Below are positions 49,833-58,591 of a stretch of DNA of 64,000 nt, piece after piece. Location: NCBI RefSeq assembly GCF_016741855.1, contig NZ_JAERRH010000004.1:523165-587164 (forward strand), written 5' to 3'. The position numbers and the translations under genes were made by a program. The notes below the pieces were generated by a model. It did no database searches. It worked only from the letters and a program-made list of their open reading frames with translations, and was not told where the DNA came from. The stretch is from Streptomyces musisoli (GTDB lineage: Bacteria; Actinomycetota; Actinomycetes; Streptomycetales; Streptomycetaceae). The number at the start of each line of letters is the position of its first letter. Within the stretch, counting starts at the first letter, position 1.

Positions 49833-51503
49833 TCAGCCGAGGCCGGGACCCCGCACCGGGATCGACGTGAACGTCGGCTGCGGAGCCGGGTCCTGGAAGA
49901 AGTCGTTGCCCTTGTCGTCCACCACGATGAACGCCGGGAAGTCCTCGACCTCGATCTTCCAGACCGCCTCCATGCCCAGCTCCTCGTACTCCACGACCTC
50001 CACCTTCTTGATGCAGTCCTGGGCGAGGCGGGCGGCCGGGCCGCCGATGGAGCCGAGGTAGAAACCGCCGTGCGTGCCGCAGGCGTCGGTGACCTGCTTG
50101 CTGCGGTTGCCCTTGGCGAGCATCACCTTGGAGCCGCCCGCCGCCTGGAACTGCTCCACGTAGGAGTCCATGCGGCCGGCCGTCGTCGGGCCGAAGGAAC
50201 CGGAGGCGTAGCCCTCGGGGGTCTTCGCCGGACCCGCGTAGTACACCGGGTGGTCCTTCAGGTACTGCGGCATCTCCTCGCCCGCGTCCAGCCGCTCCTT
50301 GATCTTGGCGTGCGCGATGTCGCGGGCCACGACCAGCGGGCCGGTGAGGGACAGCCGGGTCTTGACCGGGTACTTGGTCAGCTCGGCGAGGATGTCGTCC
50401 ATCGGCTGGTTCAGGTCGATCTCGACGACGTCGCCGTCCTGCTCCAGGTGCTCGTCCGTGGTCTCGGGCAGGAAGCGCGCCGGGTCGGTCTCCAGCTGCT
50501 CCAGGAACACGCCCTCGGCGGTGATCTTCGCGACGGCCTGGCGGTCGGCGGAGCAGGAGACGGCGATGGCGACCGGGCAGGAGGCGCCGTGCCGGGGGAG
50601 GCGGACCACGCGGACGTCGTGGCAGAAGTACTTGCCGCCGAACTGCGCGCCGATGCCGATCTTCTGGGTCAGCTCGAAGACCTTCTCCTCCAGCTCCTTG
50701 TCCCGGAAGCCGTGGCCGAGCGGGGAACCCTCGGCCGGGATCTCGTCCAGGTAGTGCGCGGAGGCGTACTTCGCGGTCTTCAGCGCGTACTCGGCGGAGG
50801 TGCCGCCGACGACGATCGCCAGGTGGTACGGCGGGCAGGCGGCCGTACCGAGCGAGCGGATCTTCTCCTCCAGGAACTTCATCATGGAGGCCTCGTTCAG
50901 GACGGCCTTCGTCTCCTGGTAGAGGAAGCTCTTGTTGGCCGAGCCGCCGCCCTTCGCCATGAACAGGAACTTGTAGGCGCCGCCGTCGGTGGCGTACAGC
51001 TCGATCTGGGCGGGCAGGTTGGAGCCGGTGTTCTTCTCCTCCCACATGGTGAGCGGAGCCATCTGCGAGTAGCGCAGGTTGAGGTTCAGGTAGGCGTCGT
51101 AGATGCCGCGGCTGAGGGCCGCCTCGTCGCCGCCCTCGGTGAGCACGTTCTGCCCGCGCTTGCCCATGACGATCGCCGTGCCCGTGTCCTGGCACATGGG
51201 CAGCACGCCGGCCGCCGCGATGTTCGCGTTCTTCAGCAGGTCGAGCGCGACGAACTTGTCGTTGCTCGACGCCTCCGGGTCGTCGATGATCCGGCGCAGC
51301 TGCGCCAGGTGGGCCGGGCGCAGGTAGTGCTGGATGTCGTGGATGGCCTCCTCGGCCAGCTTGCGCAGCGCCTCCGGCTCCACCTTGAGGAACGTCCGCC
51401 CGTCGGGCCCCTCGACCGTGGAGACGCCCTCGGACGTCACCAGCCGGTAGGGGGTGGTGTCCTCTCCCTGGGGGAGCAGATCGGTGTACGCGAACTCAGG
51501 CAT
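49833..51503 (-). CDS. Class I fumarate hydratase (iron-sulfur)
   Basis: A 556-residue two-domain fumarase, unrelated in fold to FumC. Cluster-type Cys residues are in MCQDTGTAIVMGKRGQNV, PYHLAIVVGGTSAEYALK, GGKYFCHDVRVVRL and SCSADRQAVAKITAEG. The C-terminal domain is the beta subunit-like part (GPTTAGRMDSYVEQFQAAGG). It does the same reaction as the class II enzyme but is oxygen-sensitive. Confidence 0.95.
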   Translation of the reverse strand: MPEFAYTDLLPQGEDTTPYRLVTSEGVSTVEGPDGRTFLKVEPEALRKLAEEAIHDIQHYLRPAHLAQLRRIIDDPEASSNDKFVALDLLKNANIAAAGVLPMCQDTGTAIVMGKRGQNVLTEGGDEAALSRGIYDAYLNLNLRYSQMAPLTMWEEKNTGSNLPAQIELYATDGGAYKFLFMAKGGGSANKSFLYQETKAVLNEASMMKFLEEKIRSLGTAACPPYHLAIVVGGTSAEYALKTAKYASAHYLDEIPAEGSPLGHGFRDKELEEKVFELTQKIGIGAQFGGKYFCHDVRVVRLPRHGASCPVAIAVSCSADRQAVAKITAEGVFLEQLETDPARFLPETTDEHLEQDGDVVEIDLNQPMDDILAELTKYPVKTRLSLTGPLVVARDIAHAKIKERLDAGEEMPQYLKDHPVYYAGPAKTPEGYASGSFGPTTAGRMDSYVEQFQAAGGSKVMLAKGNRSKQVTDACGTHGGFYLGSIGGPAARLAQDCIKKVEVVEYEELGMEAVWKIEVEDFPAFIVVDDKGNDFFQDPAPQPTFTSIPVRGPGLG

Positions 51504-51647
51504 CTCAGCCCATTCCTCACTCTGACGGACGGCGCCCGCCGACGCTGGCGGGCCTCACCAGCGTAGAACCTGCCGCCGGTGCGGAGCTTGTGAGGTAAGG
51601 CTCAGTCGGGGGTGTCGCGATCTATCGTGTTTCGGTAGGCTGCCGTC

Positions 51648-52337
51648 GTGGACCTTCAGAAGCAGACCGCACCCACACCCGCGACCGACCTGCGTGCCTC
51701 GGACGCCGACCGGGACCGGGTCGCCGACATCCTCCGCGAGGCCCTGGCCGAGGGCCGGCTGACCGCCGACGAGCACGCCGAGCGCGTGGACGGCGTGCTG
51801 CACGCCAAGACGGCGGGTGAACTGGAGGTCTTCATCCGGGACCTGCCCGGGGCCCACCAGCGCGCCGCCGCCCCCGCCTACACGCCCGTCCCGCCGCGCC
51901 CCGACCCGGGCGCGATCCCGGCGGAGGCCGACGCCAACGTGGTCGCGGTGTTCAGCAGTGCCATGCGCCGGGGCCGCTGGCGCGCCGGGCGCCGGCTGCA
52001 CGCGTACGCGGTCTTCGGCAGCGTCGAGATCGACCTCAGCGAGGCGATCTTCGAGTACCAGCAGGTGGTGATCAAGGCGGTCTCCGTCTTCGGTGACGTA
52101 CAGATCCGCGTCCCGGAGAACATCTCGCTGCGCGGCACCGGCGGCGGTGTGCTCGGGAACTTCGAGGTGAGCCCGCTGGACTCGGTGGACTCCGCCGCGC
52201 CCGTCGTCTACGTCGACGGCTGGGCCGTCCTCGGCAACGTCGAGGCGCGGCCCAAGCGCGGCAAGCTCGTGGCGGACATCCTGGAGCGCGTCCAGGACAA
52301 GGTCGACCGGAAGCTGCGCAAGCACCTGGGCCACTGA
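51648..52337 (+). CDS. DUF1707 (SHOCT-like) protein with LiaF-like C-terminus
   Basis: A 229-residue protein. DUF1707 domain at residues about 12-65 (LRASDADRDRVADILREALA; TADEHAERVDGVLHAKTAGE). After a linker, the C-terminal beta region AYAVFGSVEIDLSEAIFEYQ and AVSVFGDVQIRVPENISLRG resembles LiaF/DUF2154 cell-envelope proteins. No membrane span is clear. Streptomyces have several such paralogues, of unknown function. GTG start. Confidence 0.85.
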   Translation: MDLQKQTAPTPATDLRASDADRDRVADILREALAEGRLTADEHAERVDGVLHAKTAGELEVFIRDLPGAHQRAAAPAYTPVPPRPDPGAIPAEADANVVAVFSSAMRRGRWRAGRRLHAYAVFGSVEIDLSEAIFEYQQVVIKAVSVFGDVQIRVPENISLRGTGGGVLGNFEVSPLDSVDSAAPVVYVDGWAVLGNVEARPKRGKLVADILERVQDKVDRKLRKHLGH

Positions 52338-52562
52338 CGGTCGCGGACCCGCCGGCGTCCGGGGCGGCCGGATCCTGCCTGCGCGACTGCCGTGCCGTCA
52401 ACGTTCAGCGCCGGGGTCCGCTGCCGGCGGACGGAGACGGGGCGGGGGCGTGAACGGCCCGCCGTGCGCCCGCGGTTGGGAACTCTGTGCATAGGCGCGC
52501 GCACAGCGGGTAGGCCTTGCTGCATCGTCTCTCGCTCGCGAAGCCGTCGTCAGGAGTAGACC

Positions 52563-52937
52563 GTGCTGCAACCGCCGCATTCGTCCCTGCAGGTCGCTGC
52601 CGTTCCGACCCAGCGGGTGCCAGCGCGAGACAGGGACCAAGACGCACCCTGGCACACCGAGGCGGTGTGCCGGCGCGACGAGGCCGGCCTGTTCTTCGCC
52701 CCCTCGAAGGAGCCGACCGCCGCCCGGCTGTCGCGCGAGGAGGCGGCCAAGCGGGTCTGCGCCCGCTGCCCGGTCATGGTCGAGTGCCGCGAACACGCCC
52801 TCCTCCAGCCCGAGCCCTACGGCGTCTGGGGCGGCCTCACGGCAGCCGAGCGCCGCGTGGTCCTGGCGAGGCGTCGCCGCAGGGAGATGGAACTGAAGAA
52901 GGCGGCCGGGGCGACGGCGAACCGCCTGGCCGGATAG
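52563..52937 (+). CDS. wblI: WhiB-family iron-sulfur regulator
   Basis: A 124-residue WhiB-like protein. The four cluster cysteines are in AVCRRDEAGLFF, RVCARCPVMVECREHAL (C..CxxC....C); the turn EPYGVWGGLTAAERR and the basic tail ARRRRREMELKK follow. WhiB proteins bind sigma factor region 4 and respond to NO or oxygen. The position between the class I fumarase and glpX matches wblI of S. coelicolor, recalled from memory. An earlier GTG/CTG start is possible since N-termini vary. Confidence 0.87.
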   Translation: MLQPPHSSLQVAAVPTQRVPARDRDQDAPWHTEAVCRRDEAGLFFAPSKEPTAARLSREEAAKRVCARCPVMVECREHALLQPEPYGVWGGLTAAERRVVLARRRRREMELKKAAGATANRLAG

Positions 52938-53010
52938 GTGTCGGCAGGGGCGCCCTCTCCGCACCGAGGGCGCCGCCCGCCTCCAAGGGCCGGGAACCGC
53001 GCGCACGACC

Positions 53011-53033
53011 ACCGGCGGCCGCGGGCCGCCGGT
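53011..53033. terminator. Terminator between wblI and glpX
   Basis: ACCGGCGGCC and GGCCGCCGGT form a 10-bp perfect stem between convergent genes. Confidence 0.7.
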
Positions 53034-53078
53034 GAACCGCGGTTCCCTCCCGGGTGCCGCCGGCTCCGTCGCCGCGTG

Positions 53079-54113
53079 CTACTTGGCCCGCTCGAAATCG
53101 ATGGCGCTGTAGGCCCGCAGCTTGCTCAGCCGGTGCTCGGAGTCGATCCTGCGCACGGTCCCGGACTTCGACCGCATCACGATCGACTCGGTCAGCGCGG
53201 TCTCCGAGCGGTAGCGGACGCCCCGCAGCAGCTCACCGTCGGTGATCCCGGTCGCGACGAAGAACACGTTCTCCCCGGACACCAGGTCGTCCGTCGTGAG
53301 CACCCGGTCCAGGTCGTGCCCGGCGTCGATCGCCCGCTGCCGCTCCTCGTCGTCCTTCGGCCACAGCTTGCCCTGAATGGTTCCGCCCAGGCACTTCACG
53401 GCACAGGCCGAGATGATGCCCTCGGGGGTGCCGCCGATGCCGAGCAGCAGGTCGACGCCGGTGCCCTCGCGCAGCGCGTACACCGACCCGGCGACGTCGC
53501 CGTCCGAGATCAGCTTGATGCGCGCGCCCGCCTCCCGGACCTCCCGGATCAGCCCCTCGTGCCGCGGCCGGTCGAGGATGACGACGGTGACGTCCTCCGG
53601 CATGGCCTTCTTCGCCTTGGCGATCCGCCTGATGTTCACGGCCACGGGCGCGTCGATGTCGACGAAGTCCGCCGCCTCGGGTCCGGTGACCAGCTTGTCC
53701 ATGTAGAACACGGCGGACGGGTCGAACATCGCGCCGCGCTCGGCGGCGGCGAGGACGGCGATCGCGTTGGGCATGCCCTTGGCCGTCAGCGTGGTGCCGT
53801 CGATCGGGTCGACGGCGATGTCGACCTCGGGGCCGGTGCCGTCACCCACATGCTCCCCGTTGAACAGCATCGGGGCCTCGTCCTTCTCGCCCTCACCGAT
53901 GACGACGACGCCGTTCATCGACACGGTGGAGACGAGGGACCGCATGGCGCGCACCGCGGCGCCGTCGGCGCCGTTCTTGTCGCCGCGCCCCACCCAGCGG
54001 CCGGCGGCCATCGCGGCGGCTTCGGTCACCCGGACGAGTTCGAGAGCGAGGTTGCGGTCGGGAGCCTCGGAGGGAACATCGAGCTCGGACGGCAGGTGAT
54101 GGTTTTCGGTCAT
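53079..54113 (-). CDS. glpX: Class II fructose-1,6-bisphosphatase (GlpX)
   Basis: A 344-residue gluconeogenic enzyme. Motifs: GDKNGADGAAVRAMR, GVVVIGEGEKDEAPMLFNGE, EVDIAVDPIDGTTLTAKGMP and GIGGTPEGIISACAVKCLGG. ATG at 54113 (MTENHHLPSE) gives the family length; a longer frame upstream is unlikely. Divergent from the DUF4245 gene. Confidence 0.96.
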   Translation of the reverse strand: MTENHHLPSELDVPSEAPDRNLALELVRVTEAAAMAAGRWVGRGDKNGADGAAVRAMRSLVSTVSMNGVVVIGEGEKDEAPMLFNGEHVGDGTGPEVDIAVDPIDGTTLTAKGMPNAIAVLAAAERGAMFDPSAVFYMDKLVTGPEAADFVDIDAPVAVNIRRIAKAKKAMPEDVTVVILDRPRHEGLIREVREAGARIKLISDGDVAGSVYALREGTGVDLLLGIGGTPEGIISACAVKCLGGTIQGKLWPKDDEERQRAIDAGHDLDRVLTTDDLVSGENVFFVATGITDGELLRGVRYRSETALTESIVMRSKSGTVRRIDSEHRLSKLRAYSAIDFERAK

Positions 54114-54244
54114 CGGAGCGCACCTTTCTGACTGATACGACGACGGCCGGATGAGGGGCTTGGTCCCGACTCTATCGTTAGGCAGACAAAATGAGCAGGG
54201 GACCCCACGGATGAGCGCCTGGGGCACCTGCGACGATAGGGGGC

Positions 54245-54772
54245 GTGGCAGGTTCGAACGGTAAGCAGAAGTCGGCCCGGAGCATGGTGCTCTCCCTGGG
54301 CGTGATCGGTATCGCGGCATTGGTCGTGTACTTCCTCGCCATCCCGCACGACGATCACGCTCCCGACGTCAAGCGGGTCGACTACCGGGTCGAGCTGCTC
54401 ACCGCCCGCCGGGCGGCGAGCTATCCGGTGGCCGCACCCGAGGGCCTGCCGAGTACCTGGAAAGCGACCTCCGTACGCTTCCAGGGCGCGAACTCCGACC
54501 GCTGGCACCTCGGCTTCCAGACCCCCGACGGCCAGTACGTGCAGGTCGAGCAGTCCAGGCAGAAGCGTGCGGAATTCATCGACCAGGCCAGCCAGGGCGG
54601 GACGGCGACGAAGCGGAACGAGCGGATCGGCGGCCGTACCTGGACCCGCTACAGCGGTGGCCGGTACGACGCCCTCGTCCTCCAGGACACCCCCGGCTCC
54701 ACGACGGTGGTGGCCGGCACCGGCTCCTTCGAGGACCTGACGGCGATGGCGTCGGCCCTGAAGCTGGAGTGA
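54245..54772 (+). CDS. DUF4245-family membrane-anchored protein
   Basis: A 175-residue protein. One span near the N-terminus (MVLSLGVIGIAALVVYFLAI), then an extracytoplasmic domain: DVKRVDYRVELLTARRAASY, LPSTWKATSVRFQGANSDRW, LGFQTPDGQYVQVEQS and GSTTVVAGTGSFEDLTAMAS. Matches the DUF4245 family, of unknown function, common in actinomycetes and often next to glpX. GTG start. Confidence 0.88.
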   Translation: MAGSNGKQKSARSMVLSLGVIGIAALVVYFLAIPHDDHAPDVKRVDYRVELLTARRAASYPVAAPEGLPSTWKATSVRFQGANSDRWHLGFQTPDGQYVQVEQSRQKRAEFIDQASQGGTATKRNERIGGRTWTRYSGGRYDALVLQDTPGSTTVVAGTGSFEDLTAMASALKLE

Positions 54773-54813
54773 GCCGCGCAGGGCATGCGGCGTGAGCCGT
54801 GGCCGACATGTGG

Positions 54814-54844
54814 AAGAGGCCCCCGGTGGTACCGGGGGCCTCTT
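54814..54844. terminator. Terminator between DUF4245 and nitroreductase genes
   Basis: AAGAGGCCCCCGGT and ACCGGGGGCCTCTT are perfect 14-bp arms with a 3-nt loop. Confidence 0.8.
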
Positions 54845-54867
54845 CGCGTGTGCGGGCTGCTCGGCCG

Positions 54868-55458
54868 TCAGACGGTCGTGACGACGTCCTCGTAGGCCAG
54901 TCGCGGCGAGCGCGGGTACCAGGCGTCCGGGCCCGGGCGGCCGATGTTGACGACCATCAGCGGGGTGTGGTCGTCGTCCAGGAACTCCTTGCGGACGCCC
55001 TCGAAGTCGAAGCCGGTCATCGGGCCGGCGGCCAGGCCGGCGGCGCGGACGCCGACGATGAAGTAGGCGGCCTGGAGCGCGGCGTTCAGCGCGGCGGAGC
55101 CCTCACGGGCCGGGCGCTCGGCGAAGAAGACGTCCTTGGCCTGCGGGAAGGCCGGGAACAGGGCCGGCAGCTCCTCGTGGAACTCGTTGTCCGCCGAGAG
55201 GATCGCGACCAGCGGGGCGGAGGCCGTCTTGGGCTGGTTGCCCTCGGCCATGTGCTGCACCAGGCGCTCGCGGGCCTCGGCGGAGCGGACCAGGGTGATG
55301 CGCAGCGGGGTCTGGTTGAAGGCGGTGGGCCCGTACTTGACCAGGTCGTAGATCGCCTGGACCTGCTCCTCGGTCACCGGCTCGTCGGTGAAGGTGTTCG
55401 CGGTACGGGCCTCGCGGAACAGCAGGTCCTGGGCGGCGGGGTCAAGAACGAGAGACAT
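54868..55458 (-). CDS. Nitroreductase-family flavoprotein (malonic semialdehyde reductase RutE-like)
   Basis: A 196-residue FMN enzyme. N-terminal SLVLDPAAQDLLFREARTAN, TAFNQTPLRITLVRSAEARE, FVAERPAREGSAALNAAL-type loop and a C-terminal IGRPGPDAWYPRSPRLAYED. Closest to the RutE/HadB group, which reduce 3-hydroxypropionate semialdehyde/malonic semialdehyde; the substrate here is not proven. ATG start. Confidence 0.87.
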   Translation of the reverse strand: MSLVLDPAAQDLLFREARTANTFTDEPVTEEQVQAIYDLVKYGPTAFNQTPLRITLVRSAEARERLVQHMAEGNQPKTASAPLVAILSADNEFHEELPALFPAFPQAKDVFFAERPAREGSAALNAALQAAYFIVGVRAAGLAAGPMTGFDFEGVRKEFLDDDHTPLMVVNIGRPGPDAWYPRSPRLAYEDVVTTV

Positions 55459-55884
55459 GCGTGACTTCCTCGGACGCGCGTCCGGCCCGGGTTCCCGGAC
55501 CGGCTTACGGGACCGACCCTACGGCACGTTAGGTTTAAGCTTCAACTAAAACCGGGGTGTGGTGATCCGCTTCACAGCCCGATGTGCCGATCTGCCGGTG
55601 TGCCGATGCGCTGGGGTGCCGGTGTGCTGGTGCGCCAGGTGTGTTTGGTGTGCCAGGGGTGTTTGGTGTGCCGGTGCGCCGGGTGTGCCCGGTGTGCCGG
55701 GGGTGGCAGCTGTCTGCCGAGATGGCAACTGTCCTGGGGTGCTGGGGCGCCGGGTGGCAGCTGCCCTGGGGTGCCGGGGCTCCTGGGCTGCCGGGCTGCC
55801 GGAAGTGTCGGCTGTCCTGGCGTGCCGGGGGTGTCGGCTGTCCCGGTGTGTCAGGGGTCCCGGTGCCGTCGGTGTCCCGGTGGC
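55459..55884. other. Intergenic region with degenerate GGTGTGCCGG repeat
   Basis: A 426-bp gap without a gene. About 55600-55870 is a degenerate array of 8-12-bp units around ggtgtgccgg and ggtgtcccggtg, so all six frames are low-complexity. Confidence 0.55.
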
Positions 55885-56121
55885 CTACTCGCGGCCCTCC
55901 TCGGCCGCCTCCTTCGCCTCCTCCTCGGCCAAGGCCGCGTCCAGCCGGGCCCGGGCCCCCTCCAGCCAGCGCCGGCACACCCTGGCCAGCTCCTCGCCGC
56001 GCTCCCACAGCGCCAGGGACTCCTCCAGCGTCGTACCGCCCGCCTCCAGCCGCCGTACGACCTCGATCAGCTCGTCCCGCGCCTGCTCGTACGAGAGCGC
56101 CTCGTCCACCTTGCTCGTCAT
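55885..56121 (-). CDS. xseB: Exodeoxyribonuclease VII small subunit
   Basis: A 78-residue XseB: SYEQARDELIEVVRRLEAGG, TTLEESLALWERGEELARVC. It binds XseA to form a single-strand-specific exonuclease. Its start overlaps the xseA stop by 4 bp (ATGA), so they are translationally coupled. Confidence 0.95.
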   Translation of the reverse strand: MTSKVDEALSYEQARDELIEVVRRLEAGGTTLEESLALWERGEELARVCRRWLEGARARLDAALAEEEAKEAAEEGRE

Positions 56122-57326
56122 TCGCCCACCTTCACTGTGAATTCACCGTCGGCGACGCGGGCCCGCAGCGCCTCGCCCGCCGTCACCTCGGCCGGATCGC
56201 GCACCACGTGCCCGTCCGCCCGTTGCAGCACCGCGTAACCGCGCCGGAGCGTCGCCGCGGGGGAGAGGGCCACCACGCGCGCGTGCGTGTGCGTCAGCTC
56301 CGAGTCCGCGCGGTCCAGGAGATGCCCCAGGGTCCGCCGGCCGCGGTCGAGCAGTGAGGCCACGTGGTCGGCCCGCTCGTCGACCATCCGGTGCGGATCC
56401 TCGATCGAGGGCCGGGCCAGCGCGTGCGCCAGCCCCCGCTCCTCCCGCTCCACGAACGCGGCCGCGCAGCGCCGCGCCCGGTCCCGCAGCATCCGCACCC
56501 GCTCCAGTTCCTCGCCGACGTCCGGGACGACCTTCTTGGCCGCGTCCGTCGGCGTGGAGGCGCGCAGGTCGGCGACGTGGTCCAGCAGCGGGTTGTCCGG
56601 CTCGTGCCCGATCGCGGACACGACGGGCGTACGGCACGCGGCCACGGCCCGCACCAGCTGCTCGTCGGAGAAGGGCAGCAGGTCCTCGACGCTGCCGCCA
56701 CCGCGCGCCACGATGATCACGTCCACGTCGTCGATCGCGTCGAGTTCCTTGACGGCCTGCACGACCTGGGGGACGGCGTGCACGCCCTGCACCGGGACGT
56801 TGCGCACCTCGAAGCGGACGGCGGGCCAGCGGTGCCGGGCGTTCTCCAGCACGTCCCGCTCCGCGGCGGAGGCCCGGCCGCACACCAGCCCGATCAGCTG
56901 CGGCAGGAACGGCAGCGGCTTCTTGCGCTCCGGCGCGAACAGGCCCTCGGCCGAGAGCGTCTTCTTCAGCTGTTCCAGCCGGGCCAGCAGCTCACCGACG
57001 CCGACGGGTTTGATCTCGGCGGCGCGCAGGGAGAGCTGGCCCCGGGGGGCGTACCACTCCGGTTTCGCCAGGACGACGACACGGGCGCCCTCGCCGACGA
57101 CGTCCGCGACCGCGTCGAACACCTGGCGGTAACAGGTCACGCTGACGGAGATGTCGTACGACGGGTCGCGCAGGGTGAGGAACACGACGCCCGCGCCCGG
57201 GCGGCGCGACAGCTGCGTGATCTGTCCTTCGACCCACACGGCGCCGAGCCGGTCGATCCAGCCCCCGATGAGCCGCGACACCTCGCCTACGGGCAGGGGG
57301 GACTCCGGGGACGTGTTGACAGCCAT
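56118..57326 (-). CDS. xseA: Exodeoxyribonuclease VII large subunit
   Basis: A 402-residue XseA. N-terminal OB fold (VWVEGQITQLSRRPGAGVVF, LTLRDPSYDISVSVTCYRQV) and catalytic region PQLIGLVCGRASAAERDVLE, VDVIIVARGGGSVEDLLPFS, SAIGHEPDNPLLDHVADLRA, then a helical tail. Normal length. Confidence 0.95.
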   Translation of the reverse strand: MAVNTSPESPLPVGEVSRLIGGWIDRLGAVWVEGQITQLSRRPGAGVVFLTLRDPSYDISVSVTCYRQVFDAVADVVGEGARVVVLAKPEWYAPRGQLSLRAAEIKPVGVGELLARLEQLKKTLSAEGLFAPERKKPLPFLPQLIGLVCGRASAAERDVLENARHRWPAVRFEVRNVPVQGVHAVPQVVQAVKELDAIDDVDVIIVARGGGSVEDLLPFSDEQLVRAVAACRTPVVSAIGHEPDNPLLDHVADLRASTPTDAAKKVVPDVGEELERVRMLRDRARRCAAAFVEREERGLAHALARPSIEDPHRMVDERADHVASLLDRGRRTLGHLLDRADSELTHTHARVVALSPAATLRRGYAVLQRADGHVVRDPAEVTAGEALRARVADGEFTVKVGE

Positions 57327-57392
57327 GCGGCGAGCCTAACGGCCGGTGCCGACAATGCGGCTACGTGCCGTGGGGGCGGGGGAGCGTCGCCG

Positions 57393-57425
57393 GGTGCGGG
57401 TGCGGGTGCGGGTGCGGGTGCGGGC
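57393..57425. repeat. (GGGTGC)n hexamer array before ispH
   Basis: About five to six tandem copies of gggtgc in the gap between xseA and ispH. Non-coding, next to the ispH promoter. Confidence 0.75.
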
Positions 57426-57553
57426 CGCAACCGATGGTCCGCGCCGGCCCTGGAAGCTGTCGTTCCGGTGCCGGACAGGGCTCCCGGTCTTCCCCGGCGG
57501 GCGGGGCGGCATGCGATCTCCGGGCCGCCGAACGCGGCCTTACGATGGGACGC

Positions 57554-58561
57554 ATGACCGCTTCGTCTGGCCGCCGTGTCCTGCTCGCCGCCCCCCGGGG
57601 CTACTGCGCCGGTGTGGACCGCGCCGTGATCGCCGTCGAGAAAGCCCTGGAGCAGTACGGGGCCCCGATCTACGTCCGGCACGAGATCGTCCACAACAAG
57701 TACGTCGTGCAGACCCTGGAGAAGAAGGGCGCCATCTTCGTCGAGCGCACGGAGGAGGTGCCGCCCGGCAACATCGTCATGTTCTCGGCGCACGGCGTCG
57801 CCCCCGTCGTGCACGAGGAGGCCCGGCAGGGCCGCCTCGCCACCATCGACGCCACCTGCCCGCTGGTCACCAAGGTCCACAAGGAAGCCGTCCGGTACGC
57901 GGGCGAGGACTACGACATCCTCCTGATCGGCCACGAGGGCCACGAGGAGGTCATCGGCACCTCCGGCGAGGCCCCCGACCACATCCAGCTGGTCGACGGC
58001 CCCGAGGACGTCGCCAAGGTCGAGGTCCGCGACCCGTCGAAGGTGGTCTGGCTCTCCCAGACCACCCTCTCCGTCGACGAGACCATGGAGACCGTCGACG
58101 CCCTGAAGACGAAGTTCCCCGGGCTCGTCTCCCCGCCCAGCGACGACATCTGCTACGCCACGCAGAACCGTCAGCTCGCCGTGAAGCAGATGGGTGCCGA
58201 GGCCGAACTGGTCATCGTCGTCGGTTCGCGCAACTCCTCCAACTCCAAGCGGCTGGTCGAGGTCGCCAAGCTCGCCGGCGCCCGCGACGCCCACCTGGTG
58301 GACTTCGCCGCCGAGATCGACGAGGCCTGGCTGGACGGCGTGACGACGGTCGGCGTGACCTCCGGCGCCTCCGTGCCCGAGGTGCTGGTCGAGCAGGTCC
58401 TGGAGTGGCTCGCCGAGCGCGGCTACGCGGACGTGGAGCTGGTCAAGGCGGCCGAGGAGTCCATCACCTTCTCGCTGCCCAAGGAGCTCCGCCGCGACCT
58501 GCGCGACGAGGCGGCGGCCCTGGTCGCCGAGCGCGGCGGGAGCGGCACCGCCGGGGCGTGA
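57554..58561 (+). CDS. ispH: 4-hydroxy-3-methylbut-2-enyl diphosphate reductase
   Basis: A 335-residue IspH (LytB), the last enzyme of the MEP isoprenoid pathway. The three cluster cysteines are in RGYCAGVDRAV, DATCPLVTKVHKEA and DDICYATQNRQ. Further motifs: HEIVHNKYVV and GHEGHEEVIGT. ATG at 57554 (MTASSGRR) is preferred; ATG at 57545 is 9 bp upstream. Confidence 0.96.
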   Translation: MTASSGRRVLLAAPRGYCAGVDRAVIAVEKALEQYGAPIYVRHEIVHNKYVVQTLEKKGAIFVERTEEVPPGNIVMFSAHGVAPVVHEEARQGRLATIDATCPLVTKVHKEAVRYAGEDYDILLIGHEGHEEVIGTSGEAPDHIQLVDGPEDVAKVEVRDPSKVVWLSQTTLSVDETMETVDALKTKFPGLVSPPSDDICYATQNRQLAVKQMGAEAELVIVVGSRNSSNSKRLVEVAKLAGARDAHLVDFAAEIDEAWLDGVTTVGVTSGASVPEVLVEQVLEWLAERGYADVELVKAAEESITFSLPKELRRDLRDEAAALVAERGGSGTAGA

Positions 58562-58591
58562 CCGTCCGTGGTCCGTCGTAACGTGGGAGCC

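Noticed and set aside
55535..56008. Minus-strand frame with HTGTPNTPG repeats beside xseB
   Set aside because: Product of the degenerate G/C repeat; all frames are equally repetitive.
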